Assembly: GCA_016201275.1 (NCBI GenBank)
Contig: JACQDB010000138.1
Span: forward strand, 124,001 to 188,000
Source of the DNA: Acidobacteriota bacterium
GTDB taxonomy: Bacteria > Acidobacteriota > Blastocatellia > UBA7656
Direction of reading: 5' to 3'
Length of the DNA: 64,000 nt
In this document: piece after piece, positions 31,335 to 40,600 of the stretch
How positions within the stretch are numbered: position 1 is the stretch's first letter
Layout of the letters: the number at the start of each line of letters is the position of its first letter
Made by a program: the position numbers and the translations under genes
The notes under the pieces: generated by a model
What the model was told of the DNA's origin: nothing
Databases searched by the model: none
Seen by the model: only the letters and a program-made list of their open reading frames with translations

Positions 31335-32561
31335 ATGAATAAATTTATCGAAGCAGCCGCTATCGCCATCTCCTCGATTCTGTCGCATAAGCTGCGCGCT
31401 TTTTTAACCTTGCTCGGCGTCATCATAGGCGTCTTTGTAGTCACTGCCGTTGCCACCGTCATTGAAGGCGCGAATGTTTATATCAAAGAAAAAATCGCCA
31501 CGCTTGGCACAGGCGTCTTCCGCGTTCAAAAAGCCAGTCTGACTTTTGGCGACTTTCAAAAATTTCAGGAAGCCTTTCGCAAGAATCCCGATTTGAAAAT
31601 GGAAGACCTGTATGCCTTGCGCGACCAAGTCTCGCTGGCCACACAGATCGGCGCGCAGGATGGTAGTTCGCGGTCGGTCAAATACGGCAACACCGCCGTT
31701 GATGGCGTCGGCACTCAAGGCGTTACGCCGAACATGATTTATTTATCTAACGTCGAAGTCGCGCAAGGTCGTTATATTTCCGATGCCGATGAAGAGAGCC
31801 GCCGCTATGTGGCCTATATCGGCGCAGAGGTCGCCACCAAACTTTTCCCCAATGAAGACCCTCTGGGAAAGACCATCAAGATTGGCAAGGATGAATACAC
31901 CGTCATCGGCGTAGCCAAAGCGTTGGGAACGGTGCTGGGATTTTCGCAGGACAACTTCATACACATACCGATGTCCACCTACCTGAAAGTTTTTGGCAAT
32001 CGGCGTTCGTTGACGTTGGTCATACGTGCGCGTGAAGGAGTGCCGCTGGAAAGCGCGCAAGACCAAGTGCGGTTGGTGCTGCGAACCCGTCACAAACGCG
32101 ACTACAATCAGGAAGACGATTTCGCTTTCACCTCTGACGAAACCACCGAACAAACTTTGGGGACGATTACCAAGACCGTCGCCTCCGTAGCGTTTCCGGT
32201 GGTCGGCATTTCTCTGGTCATCGGCGGCATCGTGATTATGAACATCATGCTGGCAACAGTCACCGAACGCACACGCGAGATCGGCATACGCAAATCATTG
32301 GGCGCAACCCGACGCGACATCCTGGTGCAATTTCTGGTGGAATCGGCGATGCTTTCTTTGATGGGTGGAATTTTCGGTTTGCTGCTGGCCCTTATCGTCA
32401 TGACGGTGGTGGGACGAATCGCACCGATTCCCGTAGCCATTCCGGTTTACGCCCCCGTCGTCGCTATCTTGGTTTCAACGCTCACAGGGTTATTTTTCGG
32501 CATCTATCCGGCGAACCGCGCCGCACGCCTCGACCCCATCGTGGCGCTGCGAGCGGACTGA
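31335..32561 (+). CDS. MacB/FtsX-type ABC transporter permease
   Basis: 408 residues from the ATG at 31335. First membrane helix (about 14-35, LSHKLRAFLTLLGVIIGVFVVT), a large periplasmic MacB_PCD domain, and three C-terminal helices with VVGISLVIGGIVIMNIMLATVTERTREIGIRKSLGATRRDI, the FtsX signature. Such permeases work with an ATPase as a mechanotransmission or efflux system; no ATPase gene is present nearby. A related permease follows. Confidence 0.85.
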   Translation: MNKFIEAAAIAISSILSHKLRAFLTLLGVIIGVFVVTAVATVIEGANVYIKEKIATLGTGVFRVQKASLTFGDFQKFQEAFRKNPDLKMEDLYALRDQVSLATQIGAQDGSSRSVKYGNTAVDGVGTQGVTPNMIYLSNVEVAQGRYISDADEESRRYVAYIGAEVATKLFPNEDPLGKTIKIGKDEYTVIGVAKALGTVLGFSQDNFIHIPMSTYLKVFGNRRSLTLVIRAREGVPLESAQDQVRLVLRTRHKRDYNQEDDFAFTSDETTEQTLGTITKTVASVAFPVVGISLVIGGIVIMNIMLATVTERTREIGIRKSLGATRRDILVQFLVESAMLSLMGGIFGLLLALIVMTVVGRIAPIPVAIPVYAPVVAILVSTLTGLFFGIYPANRAARLDPIVALRAD

Positions 32562-32687
32562 AAGTCTGGAGTCTGGAGTCGGGTGTCCGGTGTCGGACTC
32601 CAATGTTTGGCTGGCTTATCAAAGTGGTTGAATTTCAAAAATCAGTTCGGCTCTTTCGACGCCGGACTACCGACCAAAGGCGAGTTT

Positions 32688-33947
32688 ATGCACTTACAGG
32701 AAATCGGTGAAAATATTTTAATGGCGTTCGACACGCTGCGGACGCACAAGGTGCGTTCGGCGTTGACCATGACAGGCGTGATTGGCGGCGTGATGACGGT
32801 GATTGCCATTTCATCGTTTTTGACCGGCTTGCGGCAATTCGTCATAGACCAGACCGAACGCTTCGGCCCCGACCTGGTGTTTATCTCCAAGATGGATTCC
32901 ATAGGGATGCGCGGCAGACCTTCGCAGGAAGAGCGTATGCGAAAGGACATCACCTTTGACGATGCCGTAGCGGTGGCGGAATTGCCAGCCGTGGAAGGCG
33001 CGACGCCGCAAATGGTAGTCGGTTCTTATGCGCCTTTCGGGTCATCGCCTATGGTGAAATATAAAGGCACGGAAGCCAATCGTCCGCTAGTCATAGGGGT
33101 GTGGAGCAACTACGACAAGATACGCAATGTCTATATTCAATACGGCAGATTTTTCACGCCGGTTGAAGAACAGCATCACGCTCAAGTTGCGGTCATCGGC
33201 GCAAGCGTGGCCGAAACCTTGTACGGTGGGCTTGACCCGATTGACCGCGAGATTGAAGTCGAAGGCAAGATGTATCGCGTCATCGGGGTGATGGAAAAAG
33301 CGCCGGGTGGACTCTTTGGCGGTGACGCCGTGGAAGACCGCGAATTGATTGTGCCGTTTGAAACCCTCAAAGCCGCGCACCCGGAAATCGAAGACATCAC
33401 CATCACCGTCAAAGCCAAACCCAAACAATTCGGCGCGATGACCGATGAAGTCACCGAGTTGATGCGGCGCAGACGCAGCGTTCCCGCCAGCAAGTCGAAC
33501 AATTTCGGTTTGACCACACCGGAAGGCATTTTCGAAATTCTCAACCAAATCGCCTTCAGCGCTTCCATTATCGTTGTGCCGTTGTCGGGCGCGGGGTTAT
33601 TGGTGGGCGGCATAGGCGTAATGAACATCATGCTCGTGAGCGTCACCGAGCGCACCAAAGAGATCGGCGTGCGACGCGCAATAGGCGCGAAAAAGGCCGA
33701 TATTATCTGGCAATTTTTAACTGAAGCCGTAACCTTGACGGGCTTGGGAGGCTTGATCGGCATCTTTGTTGGCTGGTTAATCAGTCTGGGTTTGAAGTTG
33801 CTCGCGCCGACCTTGCCGACGAGCATTCCGTTGTGGGCGATCATCACAGGCTTTGTAGTGTCGTGTTCGGTTGGCCTGTTTTTCGGGATGTGGCCAGCCA
33901 TGAAAGCGGCACGCCTTGATCCGATAGAAGCCTTGCGCTATGAATAA
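32688..33947 (+). CDS. MacB/FtsX-type ABC transporter permease (second)
   Basis: 419 residues from the ATG at 32688. The same architecture as the gene before it: N-terminal helix (HKVRSALTMTGVIGGVMTVIAISS), MacB_PCD domain, and GAGLLVGGIGVMNIMLVSVTERTKEIGVRRAIGAKKADI. The two may form a heterodimer. They are 126 nt apart and in line. The ATPase subunit and a membrane-fusion protein (MacA) are not in the window. Confidence 0.85.
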   Translation: MHLQEIGENILMAFDTLRTHKVRSALTMTGVIGGVMTVIAISSFLTGLRQFVIDQTERFGPDLVFISKMDSIGMRGRPSQEERMRKDITFDDAVAVAELPAVEGATPQMVVGSYAPFGSSPMVKYKGTEANRPLVIGVWSNYDKIRNVYIQYGRFFTPVEEQHHAQVAVIGASVAETLYGGLDPIDREIEVEGKMYRVIGVMEKAPGGLFGGDAVEDRELIVPFETLKAAHPEIEDITITVKAKPKQFGAMTDEVTELMRRRRSVPASKSNNFGLTTPEGIFEILNQIAFSASIIVVPLSGAGLLVGGIGVMNIMLVSVTERTKEIGVRRAIGAKKADIIWQFLTEAVTLTGLGGLIGIFVGWLISLGLKLLAPTLPTSIPLWAIITGFVVSCSVGLFFGMWPAMKAARLDPIEALRYE

Positions 33948-33952
33948 TCAAG

Positions 33953-33983
33953 GCGTAGGAGCTTGAATGCCAAGCTCCTACGC
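33953..33983. repeat. intergenic palindrome
   Basis: 13-bp perfect arms (33953-33965 with 33971-33983) and 5-nt loop between convergent genes. No T-run, so it is more likely a dispersed palindrome than a standard terminator. Confidence 0.6.
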
Positions 33984-33994
33984 ACAATGATGCT

Positions 33995-34822
33995 TCAGCT
34001 TCTAAAAGAAGCCAAACCTGCGCCAATCAATATCCAGAGGAACCATATGCCGAAAACCAGCGTGGCGGTTTTTCCGGTTTTAATTTTGCGCGATCCGGCA
34101 ATTGCTGCCAGCCCTATAGACAAGACGATCAACACCCAAATGGTGAATAGATCAAAGGAAGAAGCCAGCGCTGTGATGGCGGCGGAAGAGCCTTCTGGCA
34201 ACAGCAAAGACAGATTGGTTGCCGTGATGCTGCCCGGTTGCATAGGATTTATCTGATTCAAACTCTCGCGGTCACGCGCCATCAACGAGGCCGCCAACAC
34301 AACGGTCCCGACCACAGAGACAGCGCAATTGCTCCACGCGACTACGGAAAGAATTTTCTTAAACGTAGCCTTGGCCTGGATCAGCATCATGCCCAGCGCA
34401 TAAACACCCGCGAGTATGACGTAGCCAATTGGCGTAATAATCGCCGCAATCACAGGAAATATTTTCCCCACAAACACAGTACCTTTGACTTGCGCTTCAA
34501 CCTGTTCGGGGGGAAAAGTTTGCCCAGATTTTGCTTCCTGCTTCTTGATGCCTTCACGCACAAAGCGTTCCCAATCGGGTTTCACGCGCCAGCTAAAAAA
34601 GCTTGCCCCGATAATGGCAATGGCTATGGCTATGAGTATCGGGGCAATGATGGTCGGCTTGCGATTCACGTCGGCGAAGGTTTCACCGGGTGAGATTAAT
34701 ACGCCAAAGAAGCGCTGAAACCAACGCATTCGTGCAGGCTCTTCTGGCGCTTCTGGCGGATGAACGGGAGGCGCGCTGTAAAGCGGCGCGGAGTTGTCAT
34801 TTTGATCTTCCGGTTGTTCCAT
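33995..34822 (-). CDS. YIP1-family membrane protein
   Basis: 275 residues from the ATG at 34822 (GAGAGGAAG upstream). A Pro-rich cytoplasmic N-terminus (about 1-40) precedes five hydrophobic helices (APILIAIAIAIIGASFFSW; IFPVIAAIITPIGYVILAGVYALG; VVAWSNCAVSVVGTVVLAASL; LFTIWVLIVLSIGLAAIAG; VFGIWFLWILIGAGLA). RFFGVLISPGETFADV fits the start of the bacterial YIP1 domain. Inner membrane; function unknown. Confidence 0.75.
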   Translation of the reverse strand: MEQPEDQNDNSAPLYSAPPVHPPEAPEEPARMRWFQRFFGVLISPGETFADVNRKPTIIAPILIAIAIAIIGASFFSWRVKPDWERFVREGIKKQEAKSGQTFPPEQVEAQVKGTVFVGKIFPVIAAIITPIGYVILAGVYALGMMLIQAKATFKKILSVVAWSNCAVSVVGTVVLAASLMARDRESLNQINPMQPGSITATNLSLLLPEGSSAAITALASSFDLFTIWVLIVLSIGLAAIAGSRKIKTGKTATLVFGIWFLWILIGAGLASFRS

Positions 34823-34923
34823 AGTCTTCCTCTCTTTTCTCAATTCTTCGGCTGGCCTGTACCTTTCCGTACAGGCGTGTGAGGTTTTCGTAGCCACCCA
34901 TCATTTTTGCCCTGCAGGGGTTC

Positions 34924-35084
34924 AGGATATTAGCCAGTGCTACAGGCACTGGAATCTCGTTGGGTAACCTCTTCGCGCTCTGAAGGAGCGCAGGAGAGGG
35001 GTTGCCGCAATCTCCTGCGCTCCTTCAGAGCGCGAAGGCTACTGCACCTTCATTAGCCAGTGGCTGCGCCACGGGCTAATATCC
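34924..35084. repeat. nested long palindrome
   Basis: Inner arms of 26 bp are perfect (34971-34996 with 35012-35037, 15-nt loop). Outer arms of 11 bp are also perfect (34925-34935 with 35074-35084), with partly complementary ATTAGCCAGTG sequence in between. The 160-bp element fills the gap between the YIP1 and ABC ATPase genes, both leftward. Confidence 0.8.
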
Positions 35085-35137
35085 TCTGCGCCTCCAGCGC
35101 AAGAACTCTATGACATTCCGCAATCCACAATCGGTAA

Positions 35138-36133
35138 TCAGGGCGCGACCACCATGCAGGCAACGAAATGATCAGGGCTGACTTCGACTAACTGCTGTTC
35201 TACTTCCGCACAGCGCCCTTCCGCCATCGCGCAGCGGGTGCGAAAACGACAGCCGGAGGGCGGATTGATGGGCGTCGGAATCTCGCCCGTAAGTTTCAAA
35301 CGATTTCTTTTCTCATCCGGTTCCGGCTTTGGTATCGCCGACAACAAGGCTCGCGTGTAGGGATGCAAAGGGTTACGAAAAATCTCTTCACTCGTAGCGA
35401 CCTCTACCAATTTGCCCAGATACATAATGCCGACTCGCGTCGAAATGTGTTCGACCACCGACAGCCCATGCGAGATGAACAAATAGGTCAGGTGCAATTG
35501 CTCCTGCAAATCCTGTAGCAGATTGACTACTTGAGCCTGCACCGAAACATCGAGCGCCGACACCGGCTCATCACACACGATGAACTTAGGATTCAAGGCC
35601 AGCGCACGGGCAATGCCTATGCGTTGGCGTTGGCCGCCGGAAAATTCATGCGGGTAGCGTTCGGCGTGCGATGGATCAAGCCCTACAAGTTTTAATAATT
35701 CTGCTACGCGGTCGCGGCGTTCCGCCTTTGCGCCGAGGCGATGAATCGTCAAAGGCTCTTCGATGATCTGCCCGACGCGCATACGCGGATTGAGCGCTGA
35801 ATAAGGGTCTTGAAAGATGATCTGCATATCGCGCCGTAGCCGACGCAGGTTGGCAGAATCTACTGACAACAAATCCTGGCCAGCGAAATTCACTGCGCCA
35901 GCGGTCGGCTCAAGCAAACGCAAGATGCAACGTCCGGTGGTGGATTTGCCGCAACCCGATTCGCCCACCAAGCCAAAGGTTTCGCCTTGGCGAATGGTAA
36001 AACTCACATCGTCAACCGCCTTGACGACATCCATGCCTTTGCCGAACCAGCCGTCACCGGCAGGAAAATACTTCTTCAAATTTTTCACTTCAATAAGCAC
36101 TTCCGGCATACGCGGTGTGGAGTCTTGCATCAT
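35138..36133 (-). CDS. oligopeptide/dipeptide ABC transporter ATPase (DppF-like)
   Basis: About 331 residues from the ATG at 36133; the frame is open to 36199, overlapping the preceding gene. Walker [17 protein letters not shown]-loop [16 protein letters not shown], signature [15 protein letters not shown], Walker [15 protein letters not shown], and the C-terminal oligo_HPY zinc motif [19 protein letters not shown]. With the DppD-like gene it powers peptide import; permease and binding-protein genes are not next to them. Confidence 0.85.
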   Translation of the reverse strand: MMQDSTPRMPEVLIEVKNLKKYFPAGDGWFGKGMDVVKAVDDVSFTIRQGETFGLVGESGCGKSTTGRCILRLLEPTAGAVNFAGQDLLSVDSANLRRLRRDMQIIFQDPYSALNPRMRVGQIIEEPLTIHRLGAKAERRDRVAELLKLVGLDPSHAERYPHEFSGGQRQRIGIARALALNPKFIVCDEPVSALDVSVQAQVVNLLQDLQEQLHLTYLFISHGLSVVEHISTRVGIMYLGKLVEVATSEEIFRNPLHPYTRALLSAIPKPEPDEKRNRLKLTGEIPTPINPPSGCRFRTRCAMAEGRCAEVEQQLVEVSPDHFVACMVVAP

Positions 36134-36146
36134 GAGTTCTTTCGCT

Positions 36147-37166
36147 TCAAGCTTGTTGTTTACGAGTTTGGGTTCTGGCCGCTTCATCGCCAACGGCATC
36201 GTAACGAATGCAACGGGCGCGACGGTCGGCGCGAATGCTGATTAAGGGAATCTCGCCGGTGGTGCAATCGGCAATTTTATAGGCGCAACGCGGCGCGAAT
36301 TTGCAACCGTCTGGCAACGCCAACAGATTCGGCACAGTGCCTTCTATGGTGTCTAGGCGGCGGCGCTTCAAGCCCACTTCGCGCAACTTTGGCACCGAGC
36401 GCAACAAGCCCTCGGTGTACGGATGCTGCGGTTGGTGAAAGAGGTCGCGCACCGGCGCGTCTTCGATGATGCGCCCGGCGTACATCACTTCTACACGGTC
36501 GGCGGTTTCGGCAACGACGCCCAAATCATGCGTAATCAACAGCATGGACAACTCGAAATCATCTTTCAAAGCGCGCAGCAGTTCCAGTATCTCCGCCTGA
36601 ATCGTCACGTCGAGCGCCGTCGTCGGCTCATCGGCAATCAACAATTCCGGGTTGCACGACAACGCCATAGCAATCATCACTCTCTGGCGCATACCGCCCG
36701 ACAGTTGATGCGGATAGTCTTTCGCCCGGCGTTCGGCGTCCGGGATTTTGACGCGCTGCATCATTGCTATGGCCTTTGTCCACGCCGCTGATTTCGGCAA
36801 CTTTTCGTGCTGGCGTATGGCTTCGGCGATCTGGTCGCCGACGGTGTAAACCGGATTGAGCGAAGTCATAGGGTCTTGAAAAATCATGGCGATGGCCGCG
36901 CCGCGTAAGCGCCGCATCGCTGCCTCGCTGGCTTTCACCAGGTCTTTGCCATTGAAGAGAATTTCGCCAGCGACGATTTCGCCAGGCGGCTGCACCAAGC
37001 GCATCACCGAAAGACTGGTGACCGATTTGCCGCTTCCCGATTCGCCGACCAGCGCCACGGTCGAGCCGCGCTCGATGGCAAAGCTGACATCATCAACGGC
37101 TTTGACCACCCCTGCGCGAGTGTGAAAATAGGTGCTGAGACCTTTGATTTCTAAAATGTTGTCCAT
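36147..37166 (-). CDS. oligopeptide/dipeptide ABC transporter ATPase (DppD-like)
   Basis: 339 residues from the ATG at 37166. Walker [16 protein letters not shown]-loop [15 protein letters not shown], signature [16 protein letters not shown], Walker [15 protein letters not shown], and the C-terminal oligo_HPY Cys block [15 protein letters not shown]. It forms an operon with the DppF-like gene (starts separated by a few bases). It could serve peptide, opine or nickel import; the substrate cannot be read. Permeases are missing nearby. Confidence 0.85.
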   Translation of the reverse strand: MDNILEIKGLSTYFHTRAGVVKAVDDVSFAIERGSTVALVGESGSGKSVTSLSVMRLVQPPGEIVAGEILFNGKDLVKASEAAMRRLRGAAIAMIFQDPMTSLNPVYTVGDQIAEAIRQHEKLPKSAAWTKAIAMMQRVKIPDAERRAKDYPHQLSGGMRQRVMIAMALSCNPELLIADEPTTALDVTIQAEILELLRALKDDFELSMLLITHDLGVVAETADRVEVMYAGRIIEDAPVRDLFHQPQHPYTEGLLRSVPKLREVGLKRRRLDTIEGTVPNLLALPDGCKFAPRCAYKIADCTTGEIPLISIRADRRARCIRYDAVGDEAARTQTRKQQA

Positions 37167-37474
37167 GAGAAAATCATCTCGAATCGTGATGTGTGCGGCG
37201 CTCCGCAGATGTCGTTTACTGGTTGATTCCACCGCCAACGATTCCGACTAAGAATAGTACATCAGTCCTTTTCATGCGAACCGTAGGCACGATTTTCGTG
37301 GGCGGGTTTCCGCTGTTGTGACGGTGCGGCGCGAAAAAAAAGAACGCTGATAACGCCCGTGAAGCAGCGCAGGCTAACTCCCAATTGCCTGCCACCGTTT
37401 CACTAGCGCTATCGGCGTTCCAATCAACTTGCGAAGTCGCAAGTCTCGTGGCTTTACGCAATCAAATTTTTGGG

Positions 37475-37578
37475 CTAAGTAGGTAGGCAAAAGTTTTTTG
37501 AAAAATAATCACAGAAAACCCTTATTTTTCAGGCTTTTTAATAAATCTTTTTCAAAAGATATACGCAAACCTACTTAG
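37475..37578. repeat. AT-rich element bounded by 10-bp inverted repeats
   Basis: CTAAGTAGGT (37475-37484) and ACCTACTTAG (37569-37578) bound a 104-bp AT-rich stretch. It lies in a 530-bp gap (37167-37695) with no gene and could be a small MITE-like element. No clear target duplication is visible. Confidence 0.4.
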
Positions 37579-37695
37579 TGGTTCAACCGGGTGAGCAAGA
37601 AAAAAGTTTCGTAGTCACACCTTCATGCCAATGGCCTGTAGGCGGAACTATGAAACCGCTCTCTTGGTTAAGCCGCGACCACTATTTCCTCCTTC

Positions 37696-40600
37696 TCAAC
37701 GCAGCACCATCGTCGGGTCGCCCAGATAAATCCACGAGCGACGTACATCTTCGTCGCGGATAGATTGTTTGGCGCGGCTAATGGCTTCGCCTATGGTGCG
37801 GGTCACAAAAACATTGCGGAAGAACTGCTGATTCATTTGCGCCTGTGCTTCTGGGCTGGTGGTTGCCGACGACGCCCACACCGCTACGGCTCCGCCCTGT
37901 TCGGCTTTCAATAAACTTTCGCCGAGCGATTCCAACACAGGGTCTTGAAAATAGCCGTTCAAACAACTCATCGAAACCAGCACCGGCAAGCGTCCGCCAT
38001 TGGTCAAGGCGCGCGCCTCTGCGGCGGTCAACAAATTGCCGCGCCATAAATTCACCGAGCCATGTCCGGCGTAATTGATTAAGCGCTGCCCTTGCGAAAA
38101 GCCCTCCAGCAATAGCTGCTTCGCGGTACGGGTATCCATCTGACCGCGATCAATCTCCTGCACCGACATCTCCACAGGCAGCAGTTGGCGCAGTCGCGTC
38201 GAGCTTTGCTCGAAATTGAAACCGTCATTGGCATCACTGACCAGCAAGGCGGAACTGGCAGCATCCTGCGAACCATAGTTGATGATTTTGTTCACCAGCA
38301 AATTCGCTTCGGTCAAGCTGCGAATTGGCAAACGTCCGACTGGCAAATCGCTGATGCCGTCATTGTTGAAATCGGCGAACCAGTCATCCGTAGCCGTCTC
38401 CATAGTGGCCGAATCCCATAATTTCGTCGGCACGAAATCGAAGTTGCCTGCGCCCAGATAATTCTTCGGGTCATAACTGGCGTCTCCCGCCAGCAGCAGG
38501 AATTTCGGCGCGCTCTGCCAATTGGCTCTGGCAAAGAGCAAAAAATCTTTGATGGCTTGCGGCGTCTTCTGCCCGTAAGCGAATTCATCATAGAGGTCTT
38601 CGACATCAATCAAGGCGACCCGATAGCCTTGGCTCTGGCGCACCTTCGTGAAAACTTCAAGCGCCGGGAAAAAGTCTCTACAGGTGATGATGACAAAATC
38701 GGCGGCCTGATTGGTCGTGCGCCAATTCGAGGCGACCTCCGCTTTGATTGCCGCCACCGTCTGCATTTTGCGGTCGGTCAAGGCGAGCAAGTTGCGTGGC
38801 CCAGCGTCGCCGGGAATCAGCGAAATCGCAAAACCCTGTTTGGTCTCCTCAACCTTGCCTTGCAATTCTTTCACGTTGTTGGCGTCGGTGACATCAAGGA
38901 CGCGAATGGCAGCAGACGTAAAGCCATCTATGGTGATACTCGCTTTGCCATTGACCGTCAATTTCAAGGCATCGTCATCGGCGTTGAAAGTATGTTGATA
39001 AGTCAGGCGCAGACTGTCCACCAGATTAATATCGTTGGCCGAATTCACTGCGACCAATTGCACTTGATTGCTGCCTTCGCGCAGCCACGAATGCGGCACG
39101 GAGAATTTTTGGCTTGCCGCTTTCTGCCTGTCAATCAACACCTCGCCGACCACTTGACCATTCAACTGCACGGCGACGCGATGCGAAACCAGAGTCACGC
39201 CTTGCAGCGCAACGGTCAATTCCGCTGGCCGTGAAGCGGTCAAATCTACATGAGGCAATTGCAATTCCTGCACGACAGGTTTGGCAGCGATGACCGCGCC
39301 AAAAAAGTTTTCCACGTCGCCATTGCGTAAAGAGGAAAAATAGATGGTGCGGTCGCGGCGCTCGACCGTGGTGCTGAAACTGGTCAAGGCCACCGGTTTC
39401 GCTTCAACCTTCGTTTGTGGCAACCGTTTGCCGGGACGCGAGCCAACCACCAGCCAGTACACGCGGCTTGGCGAGGTCGTCGTATTCACCCCCATGCCGT
39501 AAAATTCGATTGCCAAAGAATCATCAGAGCGCCCGTCTTTATTGGTCGAAATCCATATGGGCTGCTCCTGCCCATCCACATAAAGTTGTAGAAGAGCGGT
39601 CTCGACATTGGCACTGAATCCGGCTTTTACCAGTTCCGCTTGCGTCACCCTGTACCAGCCTTCATGGGTGACGAAAAGTTTGACAGCCGCTTGCGTAGAA
39701 GTCGGCGGCACAGCGGCGGCAACGATCTTGGTGGGGCGCGCGGGGCGCGGCAATGGCGCGGTTGCTTCGACCACTCTGGAAGCCGCCGCCGGAGAATCCT
39801 GATTCTCGCCTTGATGAATTAATTCTGCCGAATTGTTTTGCAGCAGAGTCGCCGCCGTAGCGTTTGGCGTGACGCCAAACGGCCCGTGCCATGTTGAAGC
39901 GCCGTTGAGGTCTATATCTTCAAGCCAGTAGCTGGCATCTTTGGAGGGCGTGTGATCGCGCCAGACATAGCGTTCGCCGGATTGCAAAACCGAGTGTATG
40001 CCGGTGGTGAGCGCCGAACCAGCGATGAGTTGAGCATTGACAGGGGTGCGGTTGCCGCCTTCATCGCGGTACAGATGAAAGCCTAAATTATCGGCTTCGA
40101 AGCCGGTCTGCCATTGCAGCAACACGCCTTCGCCATCTTGAGTTGCCGAAAACTCCACGAGGTCAACCGCCGTAGGCGCTTGTTGAGTGACGGCAATTTC
40201 ACAGAGCGGCCCGAATAGATAGGTCGCACGCGACTGCGCGGCCTTGCCGGTTTCATCGAGCCATTGCCCGCGTGTGCCGTTGCCCGAAGCGACCGTGCCG
40301 ACCAGCGGAATGCGTTGCCCTGTAGAAGTCGGCGTCACATCCACTCTGTACTTGAGGGTGACGGTAGCACTGGCGGCGACGCTGCCGGGGTTCCAGGTAA
40401 GGTTGCCGGTTCCGCCGACTGCAGGTTGTGAAACTACGCTGCCTTGACTGACGGTGGCGCTGCCCGCATAGACTGCGCCGCTGCCCGGAACATTGGCGGT
40501 GACGATATCCGAGGGCGTCGAAAAGGTGATGGCCTGCGCTGCCGGATTGACCACCGCGACGGTGATTTCGTAGCGCGTTGGCTGACCAACCTGGGGCGGG

